Source: Galeruca laticollis
Taxonomy: Eukaryota; Arthropoda; Insecta; Coleoptera; Chrysomelidae
NCBI GenBank assembly: GCA_963921935.1
Contig: OY998175.1
Span: 160,020,809-160,084,808, forward strand
DNA length: 64,000 nt
Reading direction: 5' to 3'
Shown: positions 46,865 through 58,599 of the stretch, one piece after another
Position numbering within the stretch: position 1 is the first letter of the stretch
Layout of the letters: each line of letters begins with the position of its first letter
Made by a program: the position numbers and the translations under genes
The notes under the pieces: model-generated
What the model was told of the DNA's origin: nothing
Seen by the model: only the letters and a program-made list of their open reading frames with translations
Databases searched by the model: none

Positions 46865-47002
46865 ATGTATATACACCACGGTGGTGAAGACATTTATAAA
46901 CCTCGCACCTTATTCCGCTCGGGGCAAAGCCCCTCGCGAAATAATTTTGGTGCTCGGTTGATAATAATAGTCTTCACCACCTTGGTGTATAATATACTAT
47001 TA
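46865..47002. repeat. GC-tipped hairpin element H6
   Basis: The left flank GGAAAAAAATGTATATACAC and right flank GTGTATAATATACTATTATG enclose arms (CACCACGGTGGTGAAGAC versus GTCTTCACCACCTTGGTG). The apex is CGCTCGGGGCAAAGCCCCTCGCG. Confidence 0.7.
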
Positions 47003-47254
47003 TGTTCTTGGTATATCATAATATTCAAAGTACATGTTTTATGCAAATACAGAAAAAATAATTGGGATTGATGTCGAAGATACAGCAGAATTACTATTTT
47101 TCTTTGATAGATTAAATGTGCAAAGTGAAACAATGATGTTTCAAAAAAAACTAAGAAATATCAAGCAAGACCTTCAAGCTTAGGGAATTGATCATTTCAT
47201 GTGTAATATTTTAGTTAATCATTTTTGTATGCCCACTTTTATTTAGGAATATAA

Positions 47255-47255
<1 letters not shown>

Positions 47256-47306
<51 letters not shown>
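47256..47306. repeat. (TA)n microsatellite
   Basis: Pure AT dinucleotide run, about 50 bp. Confidence 0.95.
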
Positions 47307-47312
<6 letters not shown>

Positions 47313-48117
47313 AGTTTTATTTTGTATGAATTTAATTTGCCCGGTATATTTAATTTTTTTAAAACATGTCATGAAATAATTACACTCACCTTTTTTTATA
47401 CTTTGCAATTCTAGTTTTAGTTGTTTGCATGAGAAATCATTAACCTCAGGCTCTTGGGTTCATGGAATAAGATAAAATATTTTTAATTTGTATTATAAGC
47501 GCCAAAACAAATTTTTTTATTAATTAAAAAGTTTCAAAACAAAAAAAATGAAACTCTTGCCTTTCTTTTCTCTATAAATTTTTACAGAACGGTCCTGCAC
47601 ATTCTGTTTCGGGATCCCTCTGCAGTTGTGATCTGCCTGATCAATGATACCAACTGCCAAAATGATAAAAGAAACAATCGTCTAGAAATGAAATTCTCCA
47701 ACAATGTAGTTAAATCTTTCAAATGAACAACATTTAATACGAAATCAAAAAGACAAATACATTATTCAAATACAAAATTTTTATAAAAAGAATAACTTAT
47801 CTACAATGATCTTTCACACGAAACACATTCGCACAAATGAATTTAATCTAAATACTTGCAAGTATGCAACTTATTATACGTTATTTACAAAAGAACACAA
47901 CTCAATATTATACAAAAGAACACAACTTTATATTCATAAGAGAAAATAAAATGGTGGAAAGTCATACAACACAACACACATTGTCATCACAGTTTCAATA
48001 TCTAATATTCAATGTACACACGGTAAGTTTTATTTAAAATGAAACAGTTTTTAAATACCTTTTTTCATCCGCTGATTATCAATAAATTTGTCAATTTATT
48101 TTACTCTCTCTTTGTAG

Positions 48118-48318
48118 GCTGCTTCGAAAATGTCGGTATTGATTCAAGAATCCATTCGAATCAATTTAATTTCGAAGGCTTTCCATGCATAGATTCTCTT
48201 CAAAGATCGTGGAAATTATTGTTCCCACGATACGGGATATATATAGACTTTTCAGGATGGTTAAAGCCAATATTCTCTGCATATAGTATTTCCTCTCTTC
48301 AGGAATGCTTTTTTGGAG
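48118..48318 (+). CDS. Candidate isolated exon, 201 bp, unknown product
   Basis: A strong acceptor (TTTTACTCTCTCTTTGTAG) precedes 48118 and a good donor (GAG|GTTAGT) follows 48318. One of the three frames stays open throughout, reading CFENVGIDSRIHSNQFNFEG, then DSLQRSWKLLFPRYGIYIDF and SGWLKPIFSAYS. The exon length is divisible by three and the open frame has phase 2 at both ends (two leading bases, one trailing). No family recognised. Neighbouring exons could lie outside the visible coding evidence. It may be a genuine host exon or a chance combination of splice-like signals. Confidence 0.35.
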
Positions 48319-48631
48319 GTTAGTATCACTGTTTTCAAACTTATTTTACCTTAATTTTAACAATTCTTATATTATTTCTAAAGAACAATGTACTTCTTTT
48401 TAATTTTTCAATACTACTCGTCAACAACTTTCTTTATCTCCCTAAGCAACCACTTTTTTCTAAACAAGAAACCTCATTTTTCATTAGCCCTCTGTTTATT
48501 GAAATCATAAAAATATTTGTAACCAATCAAAATAACTCATAGAAGTTCAGTCAATAGATTTCATTTCATTATTTAAGATATTAACTTTTTTAATTATAAA
48601 ACATACTTTTTAACAATTCTAAACTAACAAT

Positions 48632-48850
48632 TCATCTATTTATCTTTTGCATTTTATTAATTTTTAAAATTTTTTTAGCTGTCATGGATTTTTCTCTACC
48701 CAGCTGACACATACTTCCAGAAGTCAAAGATTTTATAACCCTAATGTTTTTATATGGAATTTCAACTTTGGGTATATTACAAGAAACATTTCTAGGGCTT
48801 CTAAATAGTTTAATGGTATCTAATGGGAATTTAAGATAATGCATAAACAT
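48632..48850 (-). other. Short minus-strand open frame, unknown
   Basis: 72 codons with a non-repetitive composition (KFPLDTIKLFRSPRNVSCNI, IRVIKSLTSGSMCQLGREKS). No recognised domain, no clear splice signals, and no relation to the elements in the window. Confidence 0.2.
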
Positions 48851-49122
48851 TTAACGATTTCAATTGAAGAGTGGACTCATTCACTCCATAACAGGTGATG
48901 TTTTCTTAAATTTTTCTCTTAAATAGTTTGAATCCTTATTATATTTGTGTCATGTATGTGTATACAAGGTACATTATAAAGTTTAAAGACATTTCATTTG
49001 TTTAATTTAGTTTAAATTTGACTCTCGAATAGTTTTTCCTTCAATAATTTTATACTCGATAATATCTTAAATTATAATTAACTCGTGTTATATATATGTA
49101 CAGTGTGTAGCATTATTTTTTC

Positions 49123-49154
<32 letters not shown>

Positions 49155-49181
49155 TATTTTTTTAAGATTTCAGGTTTGCGG

Positions 49182-50032
49182 TCATTTCATACGATTAATA
49201 CGGTCAAATAATTATCTGAGATGGTGGTTCGCAATTGAAAGTTAAGATGGCGCCAGCTGACTACTTGTCGCATGGGTGTAACCACACGAGACATTTAGAA
49301 GTTGTCGGAGGACGGAATCTTCAGTTCAGATTAGAGACTCTGAACTAGAAGGTATTACGGCACTCTTGAAGAGACCCAAGAAGGTCAAAACTAGTCAGTG
49401 TACTATGCCCTTCTCCTTTTGTTTGCGAATCACCACAGAAGTCTATCGACAAAACGGTCGGTCAACGTCACGTTCTTCGAAGGGGATGTAATTCAATATT
49501 CTGCGTGGTATTAGCCAGGAATGTAGTTGTTTTTCTCTTCGAAGAACGGTCAGGCTATTATGTCGAAATCATTGAAATTTTGACTAAAACGGAGGTGTAG
49601 TACAAAACCGAAATTTATTTTCATATAGGAACACCTTGTATTTTATGAAAATTTTAATTCATTTTATTTCATACGACTAATACAGTCAAATAATTATCTG
49701 AGGTGGTGGTTCGCAATTGAAAGTGATGATGGCGCCAGCTGACAACTTCTCGCATGTGTGTAACCACACGAGCCAAATAGAAGTTGTCGGAGGACGGAAT
49801 CTTCAGTTTTCAGATTAGAGACTCTGAACTAGAAGGCATTACGGCACTCTTGAAGAGACCCAAGAAAGTCGAAACTAGTCAGTGTACTATGCCCTTCTCC
49901 TTTTTGTTGAGAATCACCACAGAAGTCTGTATCGACAAAAGGGTCGATCAACGTCGCGTTCTTCGAAGGGGATGTAATTCAATATTCTGCGTCTTCGACG
50001 AATGGAGGTGTAGTAGAAATCCGAAATTTATT

Positions 50033-50040
<8 letters not shown>
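49182..50040. repeat. Direct duplication of a unit of about 400 bp
   Basis: Two same-orientation copies, about 49182-49618 and 49667-50040, share CATTTCATACGA, GGTGGTTCGCAATTGAAAGT, GAAGTTGTCGGAGGACGGAA, CTAGTCAGTGTACTATGCCC and TTCTTCGAAGGGGATGTAAT. The first copy has an extra segment of about 65 bp near its end. (TA)n tracts lie next to both (49128-49155, 50038-50066). No coding frame recognised; possibly solo terminal repeats or a non-autonomous element in tandem. Confidence 0.7.
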
Positions 50041-50074
<34 letters not shown>

Positions 50075-50119
50075 TGGAAAAATTTTTTTCTTGGGATTGT
50101 ATGTTCCTAGTTGAACAAA

Positions 50120-50270
50120 TCAAATGGTTTTTTTGGCTTTAATTAACATTTTTGTTTTTGTTTACGTTTCGTACATATCGTGTCCTTCATCAGAACATAA
50201 TTCTACAAATAGATGACAAAAAATTAACAATTTATACACTACATATGTCTATCCTAAAAATAACTTACCA
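50120..50270. repeat. Possible Penelope-like terminal region
   Basis: TTTACGTTTCGTACATATCG and TCCTTCATCAGAACATAATT resemble the flanking regions typical of Penelope-like elements (ACGCGTTTC ... TTCATCAG.A). No coding part is adjacent, so this is a weak call. Confidence 0.3.
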
Positions 50271-51137
50271 TAAAACAAGAGCTTGGCGAGCGCATGTTAA
50301 AATATGTTAAAATACACGAAAACAATCATTTTTATTAAAAACATTTAGTATCAATATAAAACCCACATACAACTGCCAGTACACTACATTATATTATGAC
50401 AATAATTACTTCTTAAAAGGAACAAAAATTTTTATTGTTAGTAAATAGAACTAGTTCTTTTTTTTGTATTGTATTCAGTAATTGTGATGGAACAAGGTTT
50501 TTAATACACATCAATTTTTGTCTTTGAAAAATTTTTTTACTGATGTTATTATGGTATAAGGATTTAGAAATATTACAGGATGTCATTTCATTTATATACA
50601 ATGCACCGGAAAAGACATCTATTTGATTAAATTAACATAAATTTTTGTGTTCATATTTTGAATATACCTACATTTTTTACCACTAAAAGGTGTAAAATAT
50701 TATAATTATTTATTATATTATTAATTTACCATGGCTTTCTGGAGACCATCACAGATCACCTAGATTTAGATGGTTCATGACAATGTTATTTATTTTGACC
50801 AAATTGGCGCCATGTGGGGCTGTAAACCTTTACTACCAATTTGTCATTTGTCACAAAATGATGGCAAATTTAAATGTTATTTTATGATGCTTCATACCGC
50901 TACCTACGAACAACTAATACATTTTCAAATTTATGTATTTTGCTTAGAATAATAGCCTTTAAAATTGCATATTTTTAAGGTATATTACCACGATAATAAT
51001 GAAATTGTGAGAACTATAGATGTAAAACAAAATAATTTTGGACATTTTTTAGTTGTAATTCTTAAATTAATTATAATAAAATCAAAAAGATGTTACGATT
51101 TGTAAGACTAAAATTAAACTTAACATAATATACATAT

Positions 51138-51139
51138 GT

Positions 51140-51222
<83 letters not shown>
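51138..51222. repeat. (TA)n microsatellite
   Basis: About 85 bp of AT dinucleotides with one AA interruption. Confidence 0.95.
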
Positions 51223-51224
<2 letters not shown>

Positions 51225-51225
<1 letters not shown>

Positions 51226-52250
51226 AAGTGCTGTCTTTCAAAACCACACCATACAGAAACTGCCGGTGACTCCAATAATTGTTATTTTACATAATATATT
51301 TTTATATGTAGCTTCTTTATAGTATTCCTTCTTATATATTTTTATTTGCCGCTTTTACTGTTCATCCAGGACTTATACAATTTTGATAGTTTTTTTATCT
51401 AAAATTTCTTATCATTTCTACCATATGTCATACCTCGTTCATTTTCAAAAAACCTCCACTTTTTCTTCATCAACAAGCTCTCATTGTTTTTTGTTGCTAT
51501 GCCCTAATCATATGTGTGCTGATTCTAATTCTTAAATGTTAATTTATTTTTAAATTGTGTTTGTGTTCTTTTAAAATGTTCTTTCTACCAAATTATTATT
51601 ATTCTTTTACATAAACTATTCTCTATTCCTAAAATAGCTTTATTTACTCAACAACAAAATTCATATATTTCCTGACACAATAAATATAAAGTTCTGTGGT
51701 TTCTGCTTCTTTTTCGATTTGCTGCATTATTCATTTCCATAGACGTTTTTGACATCTATGTCACTGTGATTATGTAACCAAACAATTCTCCTTCTATGTG
51801 ACAGTTCCTAAACTTTTGACATTACATATTATAGAATTCTCAACTTAATGTCACATTAAAACACTAGTAAGGTCATCTTGTTCATTTACCAAGTATTTGT
51901 ATATTTCATCGTACTTCACGTTAATAATCATTTTAAACAAAAATGGTTAGAAATTAGAAGCAAGTATTTTTTTATAATTCTATTAAGTTTGTAATGGCTG
52001 AACTACGCATTACCCAAAAATGAAAAGACACTATCATTCGGACACGAAATTAAGTAATTAAATGGTATCAAATCAATTTCTCCATCCAACATTATGATTT
52101 CAGTTGATCTGAAATATATCGATAAGCCAAATAATATTACGGACAGTATAAATTTTATTCCAAACGTAAATCCGAATATCAGCAGCCTTATTAGTTCTGT
52201 CACAGCGTCAATGTATTCAAGAAAATAGATTCAAGGTGCTCATTTTAAAC
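51225..52250. other. Unassigned AT-rich DNA
   Basis: No recognised features. The minus-strand frame at 52003-52203 (FGFTFGIKFILSVILFGLSI) is hydrophobic, but nothing identifies it. Confidence 0.4.
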
Positions 52251-52253
52251 CAG

Positions 52254-52254
<1 letters not shown>

Positions 52255-52305
<51 letters not shown>
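52255..52305. repeat. (TA)n microsatellite
   Basis: About 50 bp of pure AT dinucleotides. Confidence 0.95.
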
Positions 52306-52308
<3 letters not shown>

Positions 52309-53289
52309 GTTTTTGTTTTTTTTCTTGAACCTTATTTCATTATATATTTTATATATATAATGTTTTACTCACACATTTGCAAACCCGATCCTTCACCGGC
52401 TTTTTTTATGCAGAAAGAACTGATTTATTTAGGAGTTTAAAATGGAGTAAAATGCACTCAACTTATTCACATCGGCGCTGAGGCATTATTGCTTATCTCT
52501 CCTACCTCTAGGGCAGTATATCACTTGGTCAACTGTTTTAGCAACTATTCAAATGTCGATATAAAATTTCCATAAAAGCATATTCTTGAACATTGAGGCG
52601 ATTTCAATTAGTACTGGATAAACTATACCTTCATATGTGCATACAAAAAAGTTACATTCCGAGTGTTTCATCCAACAACTGTTGTTAAATGATAGGAATG
52701 AAGCTGCCGTTCCTTTAACTTTTCCAAACATACTGCAGTTTTTTTCTTAACAGTATATTGGTACGAATTTGAATTATAAATTATAATTATAAATGATAGT
52801 AAAATTCTCTTATTCGTCCATTTGAGCAAGTGGCCAAAAATGCAGTAAAACATGTTTAATCTAATTAAGCAAAGTCCAGTTACCGCCATATATCAACAGA
52901 TAAAACTATTGACATATGTTCCTATCGCGAATCTTCGAGTTTTTCAGTGGAACAGAAAACGAAATGTCGAACTGCGTTGTTTTTTCGAAATAGGCCAGTA
53001 GAAATGAAAATAATAACAGTTCTTATTGGTCCAATAAGAAAGATATGAAATTAATTATTCCAAACAAGTTTTTTTTAATGAGGGAGTGTCCACATCGGTA
53101 GTAGATTGTTTCATGGTTAAACAACTTCAAGGAAACTGATGATGTGATAAAAGAAAAATATTGACTTCCACGAACAGTAAGAACAATGCAAAACATCGAC
53201 TTGGTAAAGCAGTGGTTTTTCTGCTCATTCGGTAAGGCATATCCTCCATAAAAAAGTAGCTGTAGTAGCTTAATCCACGTGATATTGAT

Positions 53290-53580
53290 GCTTGGAAAAA
53301 TTCGTAGAAGCGTTTCTTACAATGCTTGACGATGTTCTTATTTTCTTCAGTGATAAGACTTACTTCAGTCTTTCGGTACGTGACTATAACACAATATCCG
53401 TCAACCTATACTCATCCATATGATGGGAAGATATGGACTAAACTTCAGAAGTAGAGTAACGGAATGTATTGACAATATCTAACGGACGTCATCAGCCAGT
53501 ACTGTATTTAGAGCTGCGTGAACAAAAACCTGTACTCAATATTGCTCACAGAATAAACTGTACATTAATTTTATTGAATC
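53290..53580 (+). pseudogene. Very degraded mariner-like transposase scrap
   Basis: The plus strand reads, across frameshifts, LIFFSDKTYFSLS and then YSSI, WEDMD and LELREQKPVLNIAHR. The SDxxYFSLSG-like block is reminiscent of the first catalytic Asp region of mariner-like transposases. Too decayed for a firm call. Confidence 0.2.
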
Positions 53581-54089
53581 TTAAAACAAGCAAGTTGCTT
53601 TGTCCCTGGTACTTAATTTATTGTAAATGGTACTCATCTTAAAATTGGTATTATTTATATTATTTTAATTACAGACATTTTATTCTTACAAAAGTCGTGT
53701 TACGACCTGGTCTAAAACTATTGGTTGTGTATTCGTATGTGGAGTGCTCAACGTTCAGAAACCGACGATTTCCCCGGTGACGTCAGTTTCACTGATGAGG
53801 CCTGATACCGCTTAAGAATTATTGAAGAGTTCTTCTCCGCATGGAGAAAGAGAGAATAGCGACAGCCGGTTCGTGTCAGATAACAAGTTGTCTTGGCAGA
53901 AACAACACGAGAACAAGAATCCAGACATGCCCGCTTACACGACCTAATACAAACAACGCCACTATATATAAATTTTATAATGTATTAAGTAGTTTACAAA
54001 ATTTAGAATTTTTCACGCATATCAATCGAAATTTCTTAATTAACAACTGAAGCAGAATACGTTTTTTTAGGATTAATCATATAAAATGA

Positions 54090-54880
54090 ATTTGGTATGG
54101 TTAAAAGATAATTTTGAGTGATAATGGGATAGACATACATTTAATCATAGGAATTTATTATTGAAAGAAGAAGTGACAACAGTGTAAGTTTAAGGAATTA
54201 GATAAGTTTAGAGAGAGCTTCATATATTTGAAAGATGTTGCTAAATCAATTGAACAATATTTAGAAGCCAGTAAAAGTACCTAAATTAAACGAGTGGTTG
54301 CAAATTGCACAAAGTAGTTTTTTTAGTAGAAGATTGTGGGTCAAATTTATGTTATTCAGGTAACGAAAATCAAATCAAAAAAAGTTTGTTACCAGTTATG
54401 GTAAATGTAACCAGCAACTCATATATGCGATCGAATTGAACGATTCCACGCTTAACGTAGATGGGAAAAAATTGTTACTATGTATATTTTACAGAAAAGT
54501 ATAAATCCAAGTGTTGAACTTCATAAATAATTGGAAATTTTATTAAAAGAAGATATTATAGAGGAAACCAGATCAGAATGGTCATCTCCATTGCTAATTA
54601 TTCCAAATAAGACTTGTGTTAAAATGGCAATAGAAAGTCAAGGATTGTTATAGATTTTAGAAAATTAAATTATCAATTTCCATTATGTTGCATTTCTGAA
54701 ATATTAAATTACCTTGCAGGTGCTATGTACTGTTCGCATCTTAACTTATCTCGGGGTTATTCTCAGATCAAACTAGACAAACAAGTAGAAAATACAGAAT
54801 TACAAATTTCTAAACATACATAATGCATGGAGTACTTTGGTTCCTTTTAGACTTCTAAACGCGAGTCTTTCATTCTGGCT
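54090..54880 (+). pseudogene. Gypsy-type reverse transcriptase relic
   Basis: Plus-strand motifs are spread over several frames: LLKEDIIEETRSEWSSPLLI and IPNK (the SxWxSPxLxxxK block), RIVIDFRKLNYQFPL (the DxRxLN block), and CSHLNLSRGYSQIKLDKQ with CMEYFGSF (where DL..GY.QI and F are expected; the Asp reads as Asn). A stretch upstream at 54300-54400 (LVEDCGSNLCYSG) may be part of the protease region. The RT would copy the element RNA into DNA. Here it is inactivated by frameshifts and loss of the motif Asp. Its orientation is opposite to the gag/integrase relic at 14-18 kb, so it is a separate insertion. Confidence 0.65.
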
Positions 54881-54899
54881 TCTGGTGTCCATCCGTTTT

Positions 54900-57325
54900 T
54901 AAGTTTCAACGGACGAACGGTAAATACTAGAGCGTAAGAGTCAACGGATTCGAAATCAGCATAGTCTGAAAACATTCCAGAAAAACTTTATCTCTGACCT
55001 TTATTTATTTATTGAATTGTTTCATTTAAATCATAAAACAAAGACGTTGTAGAAATGCACTGGGCGATTTGTATTCAGTTGTGTAGTGAAAACAGACCGA
55101 AAAGTACGAGAGACCGATGTATTGACAGGTATTGTCACCGTCTCTAGAGAGTGGTAACTTGTAAGAATATGTCATAAAAGGTGAAATGACAACTTTAGTT
55201 TATTTGTCACTGATTTTGTTTTATGTTCTGTTTGATATTGTTATTTATTTGTGTTTATTTGTACTACTTTAAAAACTGTTTTAATTTGTGTGTTTTATTG
55301 ATAAATATGGTATTGTGTGATCCACCTTCTTCCTGTAGTTTGCGGTAAACAAAGATACCAGAAATAATATTCCACAAGTGATTGCAAACAATGCAAAAGT
55401 TGTGATATACTTTCTACTATTGTTGCATATTAATCAATAATTTTTAAATATTACACTAATAGAGTTTTAATTTCAATATTTTTACATGGAATAGATAAAT
55501 AGAGAGTATTCTAATTTTTACATACACTGTTCAACTTAGGCATAAATAAATACGGGCATAAATAAATACGGGTAGTACCTGCTCGTAAAATGTTTTAAGT
55601 TAATAATGTATTGGTGATTTTTAATTTCAATTTCCAAAAAATCCACTGCTAAAATAACTTTGGATTGAATTTGCTGGCAGAGTTGATTGAAAACCCTCGA
55701 TGTACACAGTACTATATACAAGACATTTCTTAAAACAATATATGGATCGTACATCTCCAAATTATGTTCGCTTAAAGGATTAGCTACAATAAACCAGGTA
55801 TATGAACATTTAATAATTATATTATATCAAGAGTCACTGCCCGTCACTCGCACCACGTCACGTCTCAACTCCGCCCTCTTCTATATATTTTTATTTTTTT
55901 AACTAATTAATTAAAAAGTATATTATCTACGGTCAAATTATGCGTATATACAATTCTAAAAAATAAAAGTTGTAACTTTTGTAAAAATATTTTCAAAGTT
56001 GAACGTTTAGCAGGTGTGGTTTCGATATTTCCCTAACAAAACCACTGTCGCCACCGGTGATTCATTTCTTGCAGGTGTGGTGGTCGATGATTGAATTTCA
56101 TCCGCCCTGAATCTCGAACCGGGGCGCTATTCTGTAGCGCGCTAATAACACTATAACTGATTCACGTTAAGCGAAATTAAATTAAAGAAACCAAACATAG
56201 TCCTATGTCAGATGTGGCAGACGTATTTTGTCGGATATAGATTCCAGGCTTTCTGAAGATTACAATATTCTGTTCGATCTTATAAAGATGTGCAGGCGGT
56301 GGCCCGTCACTAGCTTTTAGACAATGTAGATGGGTGGGGTACACAAATACCTATACTCAAAGAATTTATATCGCGCCACAAGATTCTCACCGCTAGGAAC
56401 AGATGTTCGACTAGAAGAGCCAACTAAATTGGGTTTTGATCAACAGAATAATAAATCGATACTCTACCTGATTATCTGATACCTATTCACCCCAACCAAA
56501 CAACGGGAGAGTAACTAAATAAAAGGTCAAAATAACTGGTTGTAAATACAATAGATTTTAATGAGGACTTTACTTACTGTTTACGTAATATATGAATTTA
56601 CTCTACACCCAAAATAAGAAATATTACCTGAATTGATCTACACAAAATAAAAAAGGTGACCTAAGTCACAGTGATAGAGAACTATTTCCTCAATCTTGAA
56701 TATTACATCACAACTTATTGTAGTAAAGAAATATTAAATAATGCAATATGAATCTGAGTTTACTCTACACAAAACAATAAAAAAATAACCGGAATTTACT
56801 CTATGCAAAAATCAAAATGATAATGAACTATTCCTTCAAACCTGAATAGTGCCTAGCAATTTAATGTAATAAAAAAAATATTTTAAAGTTGAACCAGTAA
56901 GTGGCGTCTACCCAGTTCTCCCGATGTGCGCACAACGAGTATACAGCGTAGCTCACCTTTATATTATAATAAGTGCTTAAATAAGCTTGTATGTTGAACA
57001 AGTATTATCCAAAAATAATAAGAAAATAGGTGCACGCACCTTTTAAAATAGATATAAGAAAATAATCGCTAACAGTAATAAAAGTAAACTTAACACTTGG
57101 CTGCACTGGAATGGTATAACAGTCACAGCTTCTTATCCAGGAAACATTTAATTACTCAGTCTGTCCTCAGGGTACTTTTAGCTGAGGTAAACAGGGAACC
57201 TCTCGACTATCCGAATCCCTTACAAAAACCCTAAATTAAATGAATTAATTTAGTATTACGCAAAAAAACTATGCTCGTACAATTTATACAGCAAAAAAAG
57301 TAACCAAAAAGGTTTAGACAAAAAC
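54900..57325. other. Unassigned DNA with short tandem duplications
   Basis: No coding region recognised. A 17 bp unit (CATAAATAAATACGGGx) is duplicated at 55540-55572. A looser duplication of about 165 bp at 56565-56885 shares TTTACTCTACACAAAA and GAACTATTCCT.CAA..CTGAATA. Confidence 0.45.
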
Positions 57326-57332
57326 ATCTTAC

Positions 57333-57828
57333 CTCTTTCACTCTAGAGGGTTTCTCTATAATGTTCTGAGCCGTCTGCTCATAAAAGACAGATCCAAGTG
57401 AATGTAACTCCGCAGGAAAATATAAATCGGTGAGGTTAGTCAACGTAGGGTCTATAAAGAATAGTAAAACGTAATAAAATGCTAAGAGAAAGTAATAAAT
57501 GTAACATCATACCTGGATACAATCCACAAATAGGGCTACCAGTCTCTCTGGGGTGATTAATCCCTATACAGGAAGCGGTACTGGTCACAAAATCTACTTC
57601 TGCAATTCCAACAGGCCAATTACAAAAACCTAGTACCAGAAAAACCGCATGAGAACCTCTCAAAATCGCCAAAAAGGGTGAAGAATAGCAATCTTCACAC
57701 AGGAAAGTTCCACACGTACCACAATGAGATGGGGCCCCAATGAACCAAAACCAAAAATGAATTGTAACTAGCATGGTGAATAAATTAATTCCCGATGCCA
57801 AAATGAATAAAAACCACAAAAACGACAT
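57333..57828 (-). CDS. Candidate small multi-exon gene, predicted secreted or membrane protein
   Basis: Minus-strand model: exon 57828-57720, intron 57719-57600 (120 bp, GTACGT...TTGCAG), exon 57599-57513, intron 57512-57452 (61 bp, GTATGA...TTATAG), exon 57451-57333, then a donor GTAAGA. All junctions keep frame. Skipping the first intron also leaves an open frame (168 codons from 57942). The start MSFLWFLFILASGINLF gives a hydrophobic signal or membrane segment, followed by FVTSTASCIGINHPRETGSP, ICGLYP and DPTLTNLTDLYFPAELHSLG. The C.....P.CG..P...T.TNL..L.F spacing faintly recalls Kazal-type inhibitors but lacks several cysteines. The last exon is not found; GGT...TAG after 57240 would add a few codons. 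A hydrophobic frame at 58250-58068 may be another upstream exon. No family is claimed. Confidence 0.45.
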
Positions 57829-58291
57829 TTTCGGCGACTTCTTATAGAATACAAAAAAAACCAACATATGAAAGCAAAATTCTCGAATAATTCTATTATC
57901 CAAGACATATGGTTTTTCAAATACATCTATTAGCCAAGACATACAGAATGTATATCTATCTCATTTTCAAACACGGCCGAGCTGAACAAAACAAGGATAT
58001 ACAAAATGATCCTATAAACGCTGCGTAGTGGGTTGTCTATCTTCGAGCTTAGAGTTAGAAATAAAATTTAAATAATAACCTTTAAACATAACTTAGTTGG
58101 TCGATCCACCAACCCGATATTATAAATTCCTAAGACATTGCTGAATATCTCATCAGACAGTAAAAATAGAAAATATACAAAGTAGTTGGCAACATAACGA
58201 AGCCAAGGCGCTACAATATAAGGAGAAGACTGGTTTGACATTAAGCACATGACAGCCTATGATTTACAATAACAAACCTACTTGTAAACAG

Positions 58292-58594
58292 ATATCAAAG
58301 TGCCACACAAAAGACAATAAAAATGCCACCTGCAAGACATTATGGACACAGCGTATGTCAACCTGGAAATACGACTTTACAAGGATACTATGATGAAGGT
58401 TTTAGATCCCGAAACTCAAATAGTAGAAGGAAAACACTAGCAAAAGTAGGTAACACATTATAACCAACCATACATAATAATAAAAAGATTTCATATTTTT
58501 CAGGAGCCATTAGGAATGATACATACAGGGTATGAGGAAGAATAAAACAAGATGTGTTATTTTGTTGAATTGTGAAATTATGATTATAAATAAA
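58292..58594 (+). CDS. 3' end of an unidentified plus-strand gene (two last exons and poly(A) signal)
   Basis: Acceptor GTAAACAG at 58291 starts an exon 58292-58445. Its open frame reads YQSATQKTIKMPPARHYGHS, then VCQPGNTTLQGYYDEGFRSR and NSNSRRKTLAK. Donor GTAGGT follows. Acceptor TTTTTCAG leads to the final exon 58504-58545, EPLGMIHTGYEEE and stop. AATAAA lies at 58589-58594. Phases agree (phase 0 at the last intron of 58 bp). The Ser/Arg/Asn-rich, tyrosine-containing tail suggests a cytoplasmic C-terminus, but the family is not recognised. Upstream exons were not identified. The minus-strand candidate at 57.3-57.8 kb would lie in a large upstream intron, giving a nested arrangement. Confidence 0.45.
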
Positions 58595-58599
58595 ATATA

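Noticed and set aside
53785..53830. CTGATGAG in a GC-richer stretch, as in hammerhead ribozymes
   Set aside because: No complementary stem II and no following GAAAC-type core; the conserved ribozyme core is incomplete.
57513..57620. Plus-strand reading NRATSLSGVINPYTGSGTGH as an exon of the downstream plus-strand gene
   Set aside because: The open stretch is short, with no good donor before the stop; the minus strand offers a much longer frame with consistent splice sites.
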